Assembly: GCA_035582835.1 (NCBI GenBank)
Contig: JAYKAV010003077.1
Span: 516,751 to 580,750 of the forward strand
Source: Phoebastria nigripes
Taxonomy: Eukaryota; Chordata; Aves; Procellariiformes; Diomedeidae
Length of the DNA: 64,000 bases
Direction: 5' to 3'
Below the pieces are notes generated by a model. That model worked only from the letters and a program-made list of their open reading frames with translations. It was not told where the DNA came from and made no database searches. Shown one piece after another: positions 26,914 to 37,905 of this stretch (its first letter is position 1; the number at the start of each line of letters is the position of its first letter). A program made the translations under genes and the position numbers.

Positions 26914-27020
26914 GCCCGGGTGCGTGGCCGCAGCTCAGCGACTGTTCGGTGGCACTGTGCGAACAGGACGTACCCATGCAGGGTACCATTGGCTTGCGCC
27001 GCTGTCAGTGGCTGACGCGG
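26914..27020. promoter_or_regulatory. Small CpG-dense cluster
   Basis: I count eleven CpG dinucleotides in about 107 bases, within CCCGGG, GTGCGTGGCCGC, CAGCGAC, TTCGG, TGCGAAC, GACGTAC, TTGCGCCGCTG and GACGCGG, while the surrounding kilobases are strongly CpG-poor. The patch is too short to meet ordinary CpG-island length criteria. It may be the visible part of a larger island, since a C-flanked gap lies only 240 bases upstream. A promoter role is possible but unproven. Confidence 0.3.
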
Positions 27021-28751
27021 ACACTGAGCTTTGATCATAGCCAATAACAGCAGAAAAAATGAAGATGAACATGTATTGAATATTCTGGAGTGTTTATTTT
27101 GGGTGGCTGGGGAGAAATGACTGCTCTAAGTACAGTGGGCATATTTGCAGTAGATTGGCAGATCCCACTGCTCCTTTTAAGGTGAGGGATGTTTAAGTGA
27201 TGGATGGGCTTGTGCCAGCTGTCTGGCTTTGGATCAGGTATCACATCCGCAGAGTGCTGGAGGTAAACATGCACTAAGCCATCGAAGACAATTTTCCTTG
27301 TGAGGTGGGTAACCCAACTTGGACGCGGCCAGCTAAGTGGAAAGTAAGAGGGTTTTAGAGACGTCCTGGGCAAAAGCCACTTCTTATGGCAGAGCGGTTC
27401 AGCAATGTGCACTATAATTAAGTCTGACTTGACTACTACTTCTACAGCTTGTGCAGAGTGGTACATGAGCACTTGTTGAGTGTGAGTGTAACCATGGGAA
27501 AGCTGGGGCTTTGCCTAGCTTGTGTTCTCCCTTCCAGACCTATCTGGATTTCAGTAGAATTTTTCCCAGAAACGTTTCCTTACGAAATCATTGGAGTTTT
27601 CCATAATAATTAGTATTGATGTGGTTTAGTTAATAATCATATTAAATGAGTCAATAGACAAAACTCTGGTCTTGACAGAGCTTTGGCACTGCTCGGTGCA
27701 CGTGCTCTGCTCACAGAGCTCACCAGACCCAGACTGTGGTCCACGTATAGCATCACGCTCCCTGCCACGTTTGAGAAGACTTGGATCAGCACTCTGTTGA
27801 GGCCTGTTTTCTGTCATTAAATTTGCATCTATTGTAATTGGTTAGAACATTTTATGTTAAAGGACCTCAAATTAGTTTACAAACCACTGGGCAGTGTGTT
27901 TTCCAAACAGAGATGTTCCTTAAACATCTTAAGGAGAAACAGACTTGTTTAATGGGGCAAAGAAACCCTCTACAACAGTTCAGGAGGACTGGGGTGAGAG
28001 CAATTTGAGGGCAAATTGGGTGAGCTGGGATTTGGAGACCCAGGTACTAGACTTGCAGGACCTCATGGAGAGTGTCCCTATAGTGCAACTGTCTCCACAG
28101 ATCAAATCTTCAACATGCTACTTCTGTCTTCCCCTCCAGCCAGATGAAACAGGCCCAGTCCACACTAAAACTTGCTCCTTATTTTGGAATATTCCTAATG
28201 CACACATGCGCACAGCAGTGTGATGGGTAAGCTCATTTGGGAGCTTGGTTCTTCAGCAGTCGCCTACTCAGCAAGGGAGTCTCGGTCCCTCTGCTTTGGT
28301 TAACTGAGCCATCTCTGGCAAATACCAGATGCAGGGAGACTTGGCCCATCCAGTTTAAGATTTTTTTACAAGCCCGCCAGCCTGGCGTGGTTTGGGTTGG
28401 AGGACTGACCAAATGCATGTACGTTCCGTGTGGCTGCCAGCTGAAAAAAAGAAACAGAACAGCTGGATTTTCTTTGGTCTTTTCAAGGCCAAGCTTGAGC
28501 AGATCAGGGCTTGTGAAGGGATAAAGCAGCACATGCTGGTGCACTGCGAGTACAAATCCTCTTGCTTGCACCAGAAAGCCTGGGCAGTTGTGATTTGGGT
28601 GGCACACGACCAGGTCCACCATTCCCCACACTGGCCAGCTGTTGAAATCCTTTAGAGGCCCAAAGTGACCTTCGCGTCAGCTCTGCTGAGGGGACAGCAC
28701 GTTTTGCACAGATTTTGTGTGGGTGAGATGCTGATGTTCATTCTCTTTCTG

Positions 28752-28838
28752 GTTCCTGTGTAACCTTGGCCAATTCACTTCACCCCCCNGAGCCTGTTTT
28801 CCATTTATAGTCAGGATTAGCAGTACTTTCCTTTCTGA
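28752..28838 (+). repeat. MIR/CORE-SINE-like remnant, central part
   Basis: GGTTCCTGTGTAACCTTGGC, then CAATTCACTTCACCCC, a single N at 28789, then GAGCCTGTTTTCCATTTATA, matches the MIR order GTGTGACCTTGGGCAAGTCA, CTTAACCTCTCTGAGCC, CAGTTTCC. The copy fades after about 28838. Confidence 0.75.
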
Positions 28839-28852
28839 CTCAAAATAGGCTC

Positions 28853-28876
28853 AAAATAAGAAGTTGCTCTTATTTT
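28853..28876. repeat. Perfect 9-bp inverted repeat, 6-base loop
   Basis: AAAATAAGA at 28853-28861 pairs with TCTTATTTT at 28868-28876 across a loop of AGTTGC. It lies just after the MIR-like remnant and overlaps a pair of TCAAAATA direct repeats. It is AT-rich, so the stem would be weak, and no function is implied. Confidence 0.85.
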
Positions 28877-29769
28877 GCGTATAAACCGCGTGCATTTTGC
28901 ATGCAGTCCCTGGTACAGTCGGGCCTTATCTTATACGAGACATCTGATGTATCAGATTATAAACGATAAATACCCATAACCACAAGGACCTATTTCCTTG
29001 AAGTCTGTGTGCATACTGATGTGGGTAGCAGGGCTGCTCAACACTTTCCAAAAGTTCATTACAATGGTTTCCAGTGGCTTCCGAATTTTTTCTTCTCTGT
29101 CTCACTGCACAGTTTGTACTGCGTGGGGCATCAAGCATGAAAAATATGCAGCCTAAACTGAATGACCTTATTTCTGCTGATTTCATGTGATCAGGAGATG
29201 CCACACTTCCAATTCAGGAGTAAATGAGAGAGTCTGTTTTTCTTTGTAAGTGTATTGTGAGCTTTATTGTTTAATATTAAAGCTGCGTTGGGAAAAGCGG
29301 CCCATAAATGGCTAATAAAAGCAGCGTTTACAGCTTGTAAAGTGCATCAGGACTTTGCCCTGGTTTGCCTAGGGAGATTTATATTTGTGTTCACTGTCTG
29401 GGGTTTAAGAACTGCCTGTCTTTTTTCTTTTTGGACCCATTAAAAATGATGGTGTCGACAAACATCTTTCCTGATTAACTCTGTTGGATCATGCCAGGAG
29501 GAGGAAGAAGAGCTCACCAGCACTGCTTCTTCCTTAATATTGGGGTAAGGATGCAGTGCAGTTAAGGGAAGCACTGCACAAGGCTTGCTGCTGGTTGCAG
29601 CGTTGCAGAGCACGCTCTGCAGCAGTACTGTCCCCACGCTGCTGCACAGCACGGGTAACTCGGTGATGATCTGCCTAACACCTGAGAAGCCCTGAGAGTA
29701 AAATGAACTGCTCATCGTACTCCTGCGAGCATGGGCAGCAGAAATACCAGCTTTATCCATGGATCTCCA

Positions 29770-30240
29770 TAGACCTGTTGGAGCGGGTCCAGAGGAGGGC
29801 CACAAAAATGGGCAGGGGGATGGAACGCCTCTCCTGTGAAGAAAGGCTGAGAGAGTTGGGGTTGTTCAGCCTGGAGAAGGGAGGGCTTCGGGGAGACCTT
29901 ATTGTGGCCTTTCAATACTTAAAGGGGGCTTATAAGAAAGATGGGGACAAACTTTTTAGCAGGGCCTGTTGCAACAGGACAAGGGGGAATGGCTTTAAAC
30001 TAAAAGAGGGGAGATTCAGACTAGATATAAGGAAGAAATTTTTTTACAGTGAGGGTGGTGAAACCCTGGCACAGGTTGCCCTGAGAGGTGGTNGATGCCC
30101 CATCCCTGGAAACATTCAAGGTCAGGTTGGACGGGGCCCTGAGCAGTNTGATCGAGTTGAAGATGTCCCTGCCCATGGCAGGGGGGTTGGACTAGATGAC
30201 CTTTAAAAGGTCCCTTCCAACCCAAACTATTCTATGATCT
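29770..30240 (+). mobile_element. CR1 LINE, 5'-truncated 3' end of ORF2 plus 3' UTR
   Basis: This is a non-LTR retrotransposon fragment with the usual CR1 5' truncation. Forward-strand translation gives the familiar C-terminal ORF2 segment, with [11 protein letters not shown] near 29778, then [17 protein letters not shown] and [23 protein letters not shown]. The 3' end carries the avian CR1 signature TTGGACTAGATGACC followed by CCCTTCCAACCC and a short ATTCTATGAT tail. The copy is dead: a run of seven T at 30039-30045 shifts the frame (family copies usually have six), and in the frame that would restore the downstream WHRLP segment a TGA follows at 30082-30084. Two single N bases lie at 30093 and 30148. 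The 5' break is placed by eye to within about 20 bases. Identity as CR1 is very secure; the subfamily is not assigned. Confidence 0.96.
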
Positions 30241-32289
30241 TCCCATTGCCTCCACCTCCCTCGATTCTGTCTTTAGTGAATTCAGTGATGTTACGCAGAT
30301 TTTTTGCCTTTTCCCTGCTCATTTTCTTCCTCTTTGAAGGAGTTAAGGGAAGAAGGCTGAGCCTGCAGTCTGCGTTTTTTCTAGTGATAATACTGGAGCT
30401 GCAGTTATCTGTTTCAATCACCTTCTGTAATTGTGGACAATTCTAACCAGAAAACTAGATTAAAAACATGGGTCACTTCTACTGACCAATGGTACCTGTG
30501 AAATATTACTCTTGATTTCCTTCTAACCTCAGAGAAAAGGGTTAAGCACATAGGTAGCTTAGGTCTTGGACCTAGCAGTTCAAACTTCCGAGGGCAAACG
30601 TGGCTCAGGTTTGGAGTTCAAGGATTTGTGAAACAAATCTGGTCAGGAGTTCTCATAAGAGGTCCTCCAGATGTAGGAAATACAAGCAATGTTTACTGCA
30701 GTAAAAAGTGACTTGCTGACAAGCTATTCTCAAGATACGTGGAGATAAACAGCTTTTCTATCTGCCAAAAAAACCCCACATGAAGATATTCAGTGGTTAG
30801 AAGCAGAAACTAGATACATCCAAGTCCCTGAAACTGCTTGCCTACTAGACAGTGGATTCCCTGTCAAAGATAATGATGACTGTCCCTGCTCCCAAACATG
30901 CGCGCACACACACGCTTGAAGTCAACCTGAAGCTGGGGAGAGAGTTCGTAGCTGAGGATCTTTGGTTTGTTTTCACACAGGACCTTACAGACTCTTGTAA
31001 CCATCAAAACCCTTCAATGTAAAATTCTCAAGCACTTGTGCACTGTGACTTGGGACTTTGATGAAAGTTTTGACTGCTCTGGACATTTGCAGCTTTTCAT
31101 TTTTCCTTCTCGGTCTCTGATAAAGACCTGTAGGACACTCATTGCAAGTGAAGCGATGGGGAAGGAATTGCCCTTGCAGATACTTTTGTAGCAGGAGAGT
31201 TTTTGAATTCAGTGGTGGGGTGTGATGTTATACCCCAGATTGCTACCAAGCCCATTGTATTTGGCAGCATGTAAAGCTGTCATATAGTGATATACTTGGA
31301 ACTAATGCATGCTCTTTAATTACAAAATCTGCCTTAAGGTTTCTGTTTCTTTCTTTGCCTCTCTGAGACGTACGTAAAGCTGTGCAGGTCCAAGCACACA
31401 GCCTAAGTACATATGCTGCTAGCTTATATGAGGTGACCCTGTCCACTGTCTTTGCCCTCATAACAGTTCATTATATTGTCCAGCATTTTTGAGCCAGAGT
31501 AAGTGAGATTTATAGGTTGCCTGGGGATAATCATTTCAAGAAGAAAGATCAATGATATGCAAGTCAGTGGAAAGAGCAGCAAGTTCCAATAGCTGCCTTG
31601 TTAGAAGGCATCAAACATCTTCATAAACTATTTAAAGGTAGAAATGGTCATTAACCTTTGCTGTAGCCAATTACATTCAGACGGTCAATGCCATTTAACA
31701 CAAGTCAGGGTGACACCCAGTTAGGGTGTGCAGGAACCGCGGGTATGTTAATGTTTTGAAGTCATTTTCACACTGGGTCTGTCTTGGAGGAGGCGTTGGA
31801 CAAGCAAGCTGAACAAAACAACAGCTCCTTGCTGACCTGAAATGAGCTCTCTGGCCTTGCTTAGAATTGAATTGCAGTTGTATCGCTTTACATCCATGTC
31901 AAACAAACAGCCATGGATTCTTTTTCTACCTCCTTTAGTTAATTACTACTATTTTTAATATGGTGTGAAAGCATTTCATTTTTCCTATGGGAGAAATCGT
32001 GACCCAATTTCTTCCTCGCAGAGATGGGAGAAGAGCAGCTTGTTCAGGCTCGGCTTGTTTCTTTGAAACCACCTTCAGGAGCTGACATGTCGCCATCCCT
32101 GTCTAAGACATTTGCAGCTCTATGACAATACTTCCCTCGGCTGCTTTTGCTTTAAACGGTTGTAGCGCTTGCTGCTGCATTTTGAGTATGATCTGCTGTT
32201 GACAATCTCAATCCCGCCTCTTCTCCTCCCGGCCTCTGTGATGCTGAATCAATGACATTTTTCCTAAGCTGCCTACATTTGGTGTTTTA

Positions 32290-32470
32290 CTGCCGACTGC
32301 ATGTGGCCCTCTCATTTTAATTACTTCTGCTGTGTCTAGCACTATATGCTCTATAATGTTTCAGAGACTGCTTGCAATTAAAATAAAAAATAAGTAATAC
32401 ATTACAGGTTACAACCCAGTCAATCTCCGTGTATTGTAATTCATGCAGCTTTATATGCTGAGCTTTTCAA
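32290..32470. other. Conserved-looking non-coding block
   Basis: The block contains CATTTTAATTACTTCTG, CTTGCAATTAAAATAAAA, AAGTAATACATTACAGG and GTATTGTAATTCATGCAG in about 150 bases, again dense in homeodomain-type cores and free of recognisable repeats. A regulatory role is inferred from composition alone. Confidence 0.28.
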
Positions 32471-33352
32471 GTGGCTTATAGCCCACATAATAATAACGAA
32501 ACCCTGAGACACAGAGGAAGGGCAAGGGAGGAATATTGTCTTTCTAGGTTCCTGAAAGGCATCATTTCCTGATGGTTGCTTTATTTTTCCAATTCCTTTG
32601 CTCTTGAAAGAAAATGTCAACATACTTAACTTTTCATCTCCTGGTTTCCAGGGGACTACATGTAATCAGTCTCCTTGTTGAGGAAGGGCTGTGGTTGTAC
32701 TGAGCGATCTCAACTGATGTTTGGCGCACTTTAGCACATTTTAGGCATTATGAAGTTTTGTAAACGTTCTAATGGGCTTTGGACCAGGTCGGGAGGGACT
32801 AATCAGATACAGTTTTGAGTATTCTGGCTTCAGATCAACAAAACACTTAAGCATGCACTTAATTTTAAGCACTGCAATAGTTCTGCCCATGAAAAACAGG
32901 GACAAAATGTCGTCCAGCCATCCTGCTGAGTAATCCTAACAATTATTTCTTGTTCTTGTTTTTTCTTACTCCTTCTTTCCCCCACAAACTCTTTTAGGCG
33001 GGCTCAAAGAGAGAACACAGAAAAGCTAAAATGAAACAGCTCATGCAGGGAAGCACAAGCAACATGGGGAATTTTTGTTTAGAAATCCAAGCAGCAGATT
33101 TCTGTTATTATAAATATTGGCTGAATTAACTTGTGAAAATACACAACATTTAATTTACATGTAAAGTGACAAATTAAAATCTGAAATTCCCTGTTTTGTT
33201 CTCTGAGTGCAATATAACATGATAAGCTTTGAAAAATGCCTTGGCTCTGCCCCAGTGGTACCACAAGTCTGGTTGTGCTGCAGCCTTCACATTTACCCTG
33301 AATGTGATGGAGCTTTCAGCAGCGCATGGAAACAACTTGACCCAAAGGTGTT

Positions 33353-33402
33353 TGGGTGCCTAAATCTCATTTCAGTTAGGTGCTTTTAAGCATCTGGTCC
33401 CT
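33353..33402. repeat. Fragment of a GGTGCCTAAAT-type repeat
   Basis: GGGTGCCTAAATCTCATTTC followed by AGTTAGGTGCTTTTAAGCAT and CTGG resembles the tail sequence at 45818-45960 (TTAGGTGCCT with a GATCTTGAAAGGTAT partner). Copies of this pattern are widespread in sauropsid DNA. Assignment rests on pattern memory only. Confidence 0.45.
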
Positions 33403-36400
33403 AGATCCTGGGAACTGGGCTGAAGTACAGCCACTCTTTGCATGAAGATCAGAAAAGTGACTTGTATCACTAAGGGAAAGAAATACTTCTCTTTCCCATG
33501 TGATGTAATGCCATATGAGTGGCTGCATTTAGTTTAGGCTAAAAGTCAGGCAGGACCTGTCTGCGGCAGTGGCCGGTTGTTCAAAGGAAGAGTGCACAAA
33601 CAGCATGTGTACAGAGCAACCCTTCCCAGCTTCACCCTCCCAGCTTGCAGGAAGGAGGGATTTGAGCACATCCTGAACTGGAGGTTGTTTCTGCATCTTT
33701 GCATTTGTGTCCCTGATAGTGCTGCTTTTGTGAAGCTGATCTGTACCTTTCATCATCCTTGCAGCCTTCCTTTATGTCTTTTCCAGTTCCATTATCTCTT
33801 TTTTTGAATTGGGAAGGTCATAGTGGCACAGGGTATTCAAGACAGGCGTGAGTGGTAGTATCTGAATTTTGTGGTAGCTGAAGGAAAGAGGTATATTTGT
33901 CTGTTCAGCAAAGAAACTCATGTAAGAAACTCAGCAACTCATCTCTGCATTTGGTGTACTATGTGTTGGCACTTCACTGGTATGGACTTCTCAGACTGGG
34001 TTGTAGAAGTTCCCCTGCTCCACTGACTGTTCGGTCGAGGCTTTTGGTTCATTGCCACCCTTACCTTACCCTTGCAACCTCAGAGAATCCTCTCGTGCTG
34101 CGGTTGAAAAATAGCCAAAACATGGGTAATGCTTATACCTGCACTGGCCCCCTTTTTACCCTCAAATCATCTCTCTTTTCTGCTTGCTTGTTTTACAGTC
34201 TGCTGTGTGGAGGCACATGAGAATATCCCATTATTGCTATAGTAGTTTGGTTTTGACTATGGCAAGTTCAGGGCACAGATAGGTGCCATTGTTCATTTGT
34301 TATTGTGGCAAACAGCATCAGCCCAGCTGACACTTGCATCCGTGAGCGCTTTCCTCTGTAGAAATTCACAAAGCAATTGCTTAATCTTTTCTGACACTCT
34401 TTTGGTGTTTAAACAAAAAACTACTGGCTTATTCCCATTCCCAGACACTGTGATGTAGAGACCTGGAGAATCGAAGTGTTGATGAACTCCTTTGTTTTAA
34501 ATGATTGCAGTAGAACGTAACAGTGTAGTTTTAACTAGGCTAAATGAAACCTAAGTTTTCTGAGTGATACTGATGTCTTTTTTAAAGAGACATCGATAGC
34601 AGCTGCTTGCTGCCCTCCAAGGCAAGCCAGACTGAACTGCTCACAATGGCAGAAAACACAAATGCTCTCCCTGTTGAACTAAAATCTGTCTTCTGTGGGC
34701 TGAGCTCCTTCTCCCGATCCTTGGCCCACTGAATTCAGTAGGAAATCTTCCCATGACATGGGATGGGACGTCCTGAACATCCCCTGGAGCAGGAAGAGTT
34801 GAGAAACCTCAGCACTGCAGTGTTGGGACCATCGTGGGTCAGATCAACTTGAGAAGAGAAGGGAGACAACCCCTACCATTCCCAAACACAGAGCACAGAT
34901 ACAGTTGCAGGTCTCAATATANCTGGTTTCCCTGTATTCCTCAAACCAGACTATTTGAAAAAGCTCAGCAGAAATGATGCCATATGCCAAGCGTCAGGAG
35001 CCATGCAGAGTTATGTTCCAGGCTAAGGATCCCCAGATTCCCCTGTAAACCAGGGAGGCACACGCTCTACTATCTCTGCCCAGCCCTGTGCTTGGAGATT
35101 ACCGTTTCTCAGGGCAATAGTGTCAGCAAGAGGCAGCTTGATAGCATGTCCCAGGAGCGCAAACCCTTGTCTCTCACAGTGCACGGCAGACTTTAGAGCA
35201 AAAGAATGTGGATAGGAACTGTGCCAGCTATCTGATGACCTTTATGTTAAACTGTGTTCACATTCACAACCCTCAGACTCAGGCTAAGTGAACCAAATGC
35301 TCCTCCCTAGGGCCGTATGTTGTGCCACACTCCCACTGCAGCCATCTTGAAAAGCAAATATGTTTTTGGTTTGTTTTGTTCTGTTTCATTCCTGCTGAGA
35401 CCAAATGCCAGCACTAGGCACAGGGAGTGCTGCAAGGAGAAGCCAACAGCTAATGCTGAAGGAAGGATTCTGGAGGTAGCATGCTCACAAAAATATGGTT
35501 AGTAACATTTTTCAGAAAAAAAGATCTTCTCTAGCACACAGTGCCCAGCATAGAAGTGATTTTCCAGAGCAGGCAGGGTGGGAAGAGTAGCAGTGGTATA
35601 AAGGAGGGCATCTGAACTCTCATTCTGCATGCAGGAGAATTTCTTGATTCAGTAGCAGAGAGCAATGTAGAGGTTGCTTCCCGCTATAATGGTGCATGAT
35701 GCAGTGCAGGGAAGGGATAGCATTTCAGAAAGTGCACCTTGCTGCTAGCAGCAAGAGGGGAAATCACTGCAGGCCACTGAAGATGTGAGGCTGTGCAAAG
35801 TGAGTTAGGACCAGCATGGCTCAGAGACTTCCTGTACCGCTGCTCCTGCCAGAGTCAGCGGTAAAACACCCATCGATTGCAGGTGGGAGAGAATCAGACA
35901 GATGCCGAGGCCTTTTGAAAACCCCGTCAATTCTCTCAGGACTCTTCCAGCATTGCTTTGTCAAAGGTTTCTATTTGCTTCCCATTTCTTTTTGTGCTAC
36001 CATAAGCAGTCCTGGTGGGGCAGGTCTTTCAACAAATCCTGTGCCCTGGCAGTCTGTGCTGCAGCTTTTCAGAAGGAGCCCATGGGCTGTAGGCATCTCA
36101 CGAGTCTTTTTCACCCCCTGACCTTCCTCTGCTCTCCACTCAGCCCTTCATTCCCCATCCTCCCCAGGGCTTGCCCTGCTCCCACAACAATGCAGGAAGC
36201 CATGAGCTGGCGAAGTCATGGCAGGGACATCGACCTTACACACATGGGTACACATCCACGCAACGCACAACGCCCTGTTCTCATCCGTCTCGAAGGTACA
36301 AGGGTCACACGCTGAGACAACCCCCTCAGCAGCACAGTCGGTTTCTGATCTGAGGAAAGGGAGATGATATTTCTGTATGAGAAACACAAAGAAAAGATGT

Positions 36401-37629
36401 TAGAAACAACCACAAAACCCAAAAGCCGCCACCACCCAAAAGAGCAAGATCCTCAAGCCCCGCCGTCCTGGAATGGTTTACCTGGCTGTTCCAGCTCTTC
36501 AGGCTGAGCACTCATTGCACTGACTCACTGCCGCGGACCCAGCCAATCTCCCACACACAGTGATTAATTAATGCTCATGGTGCCTACTCAATGTGAGACA
36601 TCTAAAGCTCCTGAAAGAAGGATGTTTCAATGGCGATATCCATTTATAAACGTAGTGTGGAGATGAGGAAAAGCCCCTTGCAGCAGAGCTGGCGGGAGGC
36701 TTCCTGGCAGGGGAGCCCACAGCGGCCGGACTCCGCTGAGAAAGGAGAGGCAGCAGCCAAGCCAGCAGCGAGCTGCAGGGCTGAGTCTGTTATCCTGCTG
36801 GGCGACTATTTTTAAAATCCAAGTTGGTGATTCAGATTAGCATCCTAGGGCTTTACCTCTGCTGAAAGATTTCCCCGGCATGAAAAAGGAGCCTAGGTTT
36901 TCTCTGCGTTACACAGAATTGCCTGCCTTGTAGAGCAAGGATGTGTTTGTTTAAGAAGGAGGTTGGTGTCCTGGAAGGGAGAGGTTAAGCGAGGAAGGTG
37001 TGTAGGTAAAAAAGAGCAAGTGGTACCCACAACACTGCCGACCAACCTGTGTAATACCTATTTTTTCAGCCTTTGTTCAGAGAGGAATGATTATGCAGCA
37101 CACCCTTTATTTTTTAGGCAAGGTGGGGGGCCTGGTTTCAGTCTCACAACAGCCCCTCTGCACCAAGGGGGTTGCAGAAGCACTCAAGGGAAACTGCAGT
37201 ATGTTAAAGCAGTTCCCCAGGCTGCCGAAAACCTGCTGGGCTCTGCAAGGTCCTGATGCGGCCCCAGAGGGGCTGCGAGGTGCAGCATAGGATCTCGTTC
37301 CTGGCCTGGCTGTAGCACAAACCACAGGGGTTCCTGGTGGTCTCCACGTGCTTCAGCAGTGCTGCCTGGCAGCAGACCCACTTGAATTATTGAAATTATT
37401 GAAACCGCTGCTGTATTGGTACAAGATATTATTAGCCTACACAAGCCTTGTTGCAGTGCGTATGTAGATGATACAAAACGCTGGGATAAAGCTGTGTTAA
37501 TCAGGGATATTCAGAGAGCTAACACATCCCTCCTAGCGCAGGCGGTGATGTTGGATGTGTTACCCTCTGAGGTTCATGGAATAGCAGCAGTAGCAACGTG
37601 TTGTTCCTGCTTTGCTGAAAGGCTGTGGA

Positions 37630-37665
37630 TTTAATTTCTGCTGCTAAGTTTAATTTCTGCTGCTA
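37630..37665 (+). repeat. Tandem duplication, 19-base period
   Basis: TTTAATTTCTGCTGCTA occurs at 37630-37646 and again at 37649-37665, exactly repeated with two intervening bases. This looks like a recent replication-slippage duplication. Confidence 0.95.
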
Positions 37666-37822
37666 TTTGCAAACCCATGGAGGGTACAGAGCAGATTTCT
37701 AGGACATGGGCTTGTATATATTCATCCTTTTCATTTGACGGTCTTGGCCTTGGGGTATAATGTATTCTTGTGTACCTTTGTACAGTACCCTTTGCTAGAC
37801 AAGTGAGGTGAGAAGATGAGCC

Positions 37823-37905
37823 AAAGGTTGTGGTACTAATCTGGATTTGGGAGACACGGGTTTAATTCCCTATCCTTACACAGACTTCTTGTGACAAATT
37901 CTCGC
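37823..37905 (+). repeat. MIR/CORE-SINE-like remnant, 5' tRNA-derived part
   Basis: The stretch contains GGTTGTGGTACTAATCTGGA, TTTGGGAGACACGGGTTTAA and TTCCCTATCC, then CTTCTTGTGACAAATTCTC. This parallels the MIR head: TAGTGGTAGAGCACTGGACT, GGAGTCAGGAGACCTGGGTT, CGAATCCC, then GTGTGACCTTGGGCAAGTCA. The box-B-like GGGTTTAATTCCC is recognisable (canonical GGTTCGAATCC). Confidence 0.62.

Larger units (their letters stand above)
27021..29769. other. Unique non-coding DNA upstream of the CR1 copy
   Basis: No gene was recognised. A short conserved-looking patch with CATAAATGGCTAATAAAAGC lies near 29300. Overlapping frames at 28230-28655 occur on both strands and have no family resemblance. Confidence 0.65.
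30241..37822. other. Unique non-coding DNA, no gene seen
   Basis: Contents recognised are the non-coding block at 32290-32470, the repeat fragment at 33353-33402 and the tandem duplication at 37630. GC-richer patches near 36000-36500 and 36700 give short overlapping frames only. Confidence 0.65.

Noticed and set aside
36690..36780. GC-rich patch with GCGGCCGG considered as a CpG island
   Set aside because: Only a few CpG over a short span, and no extension to either side.
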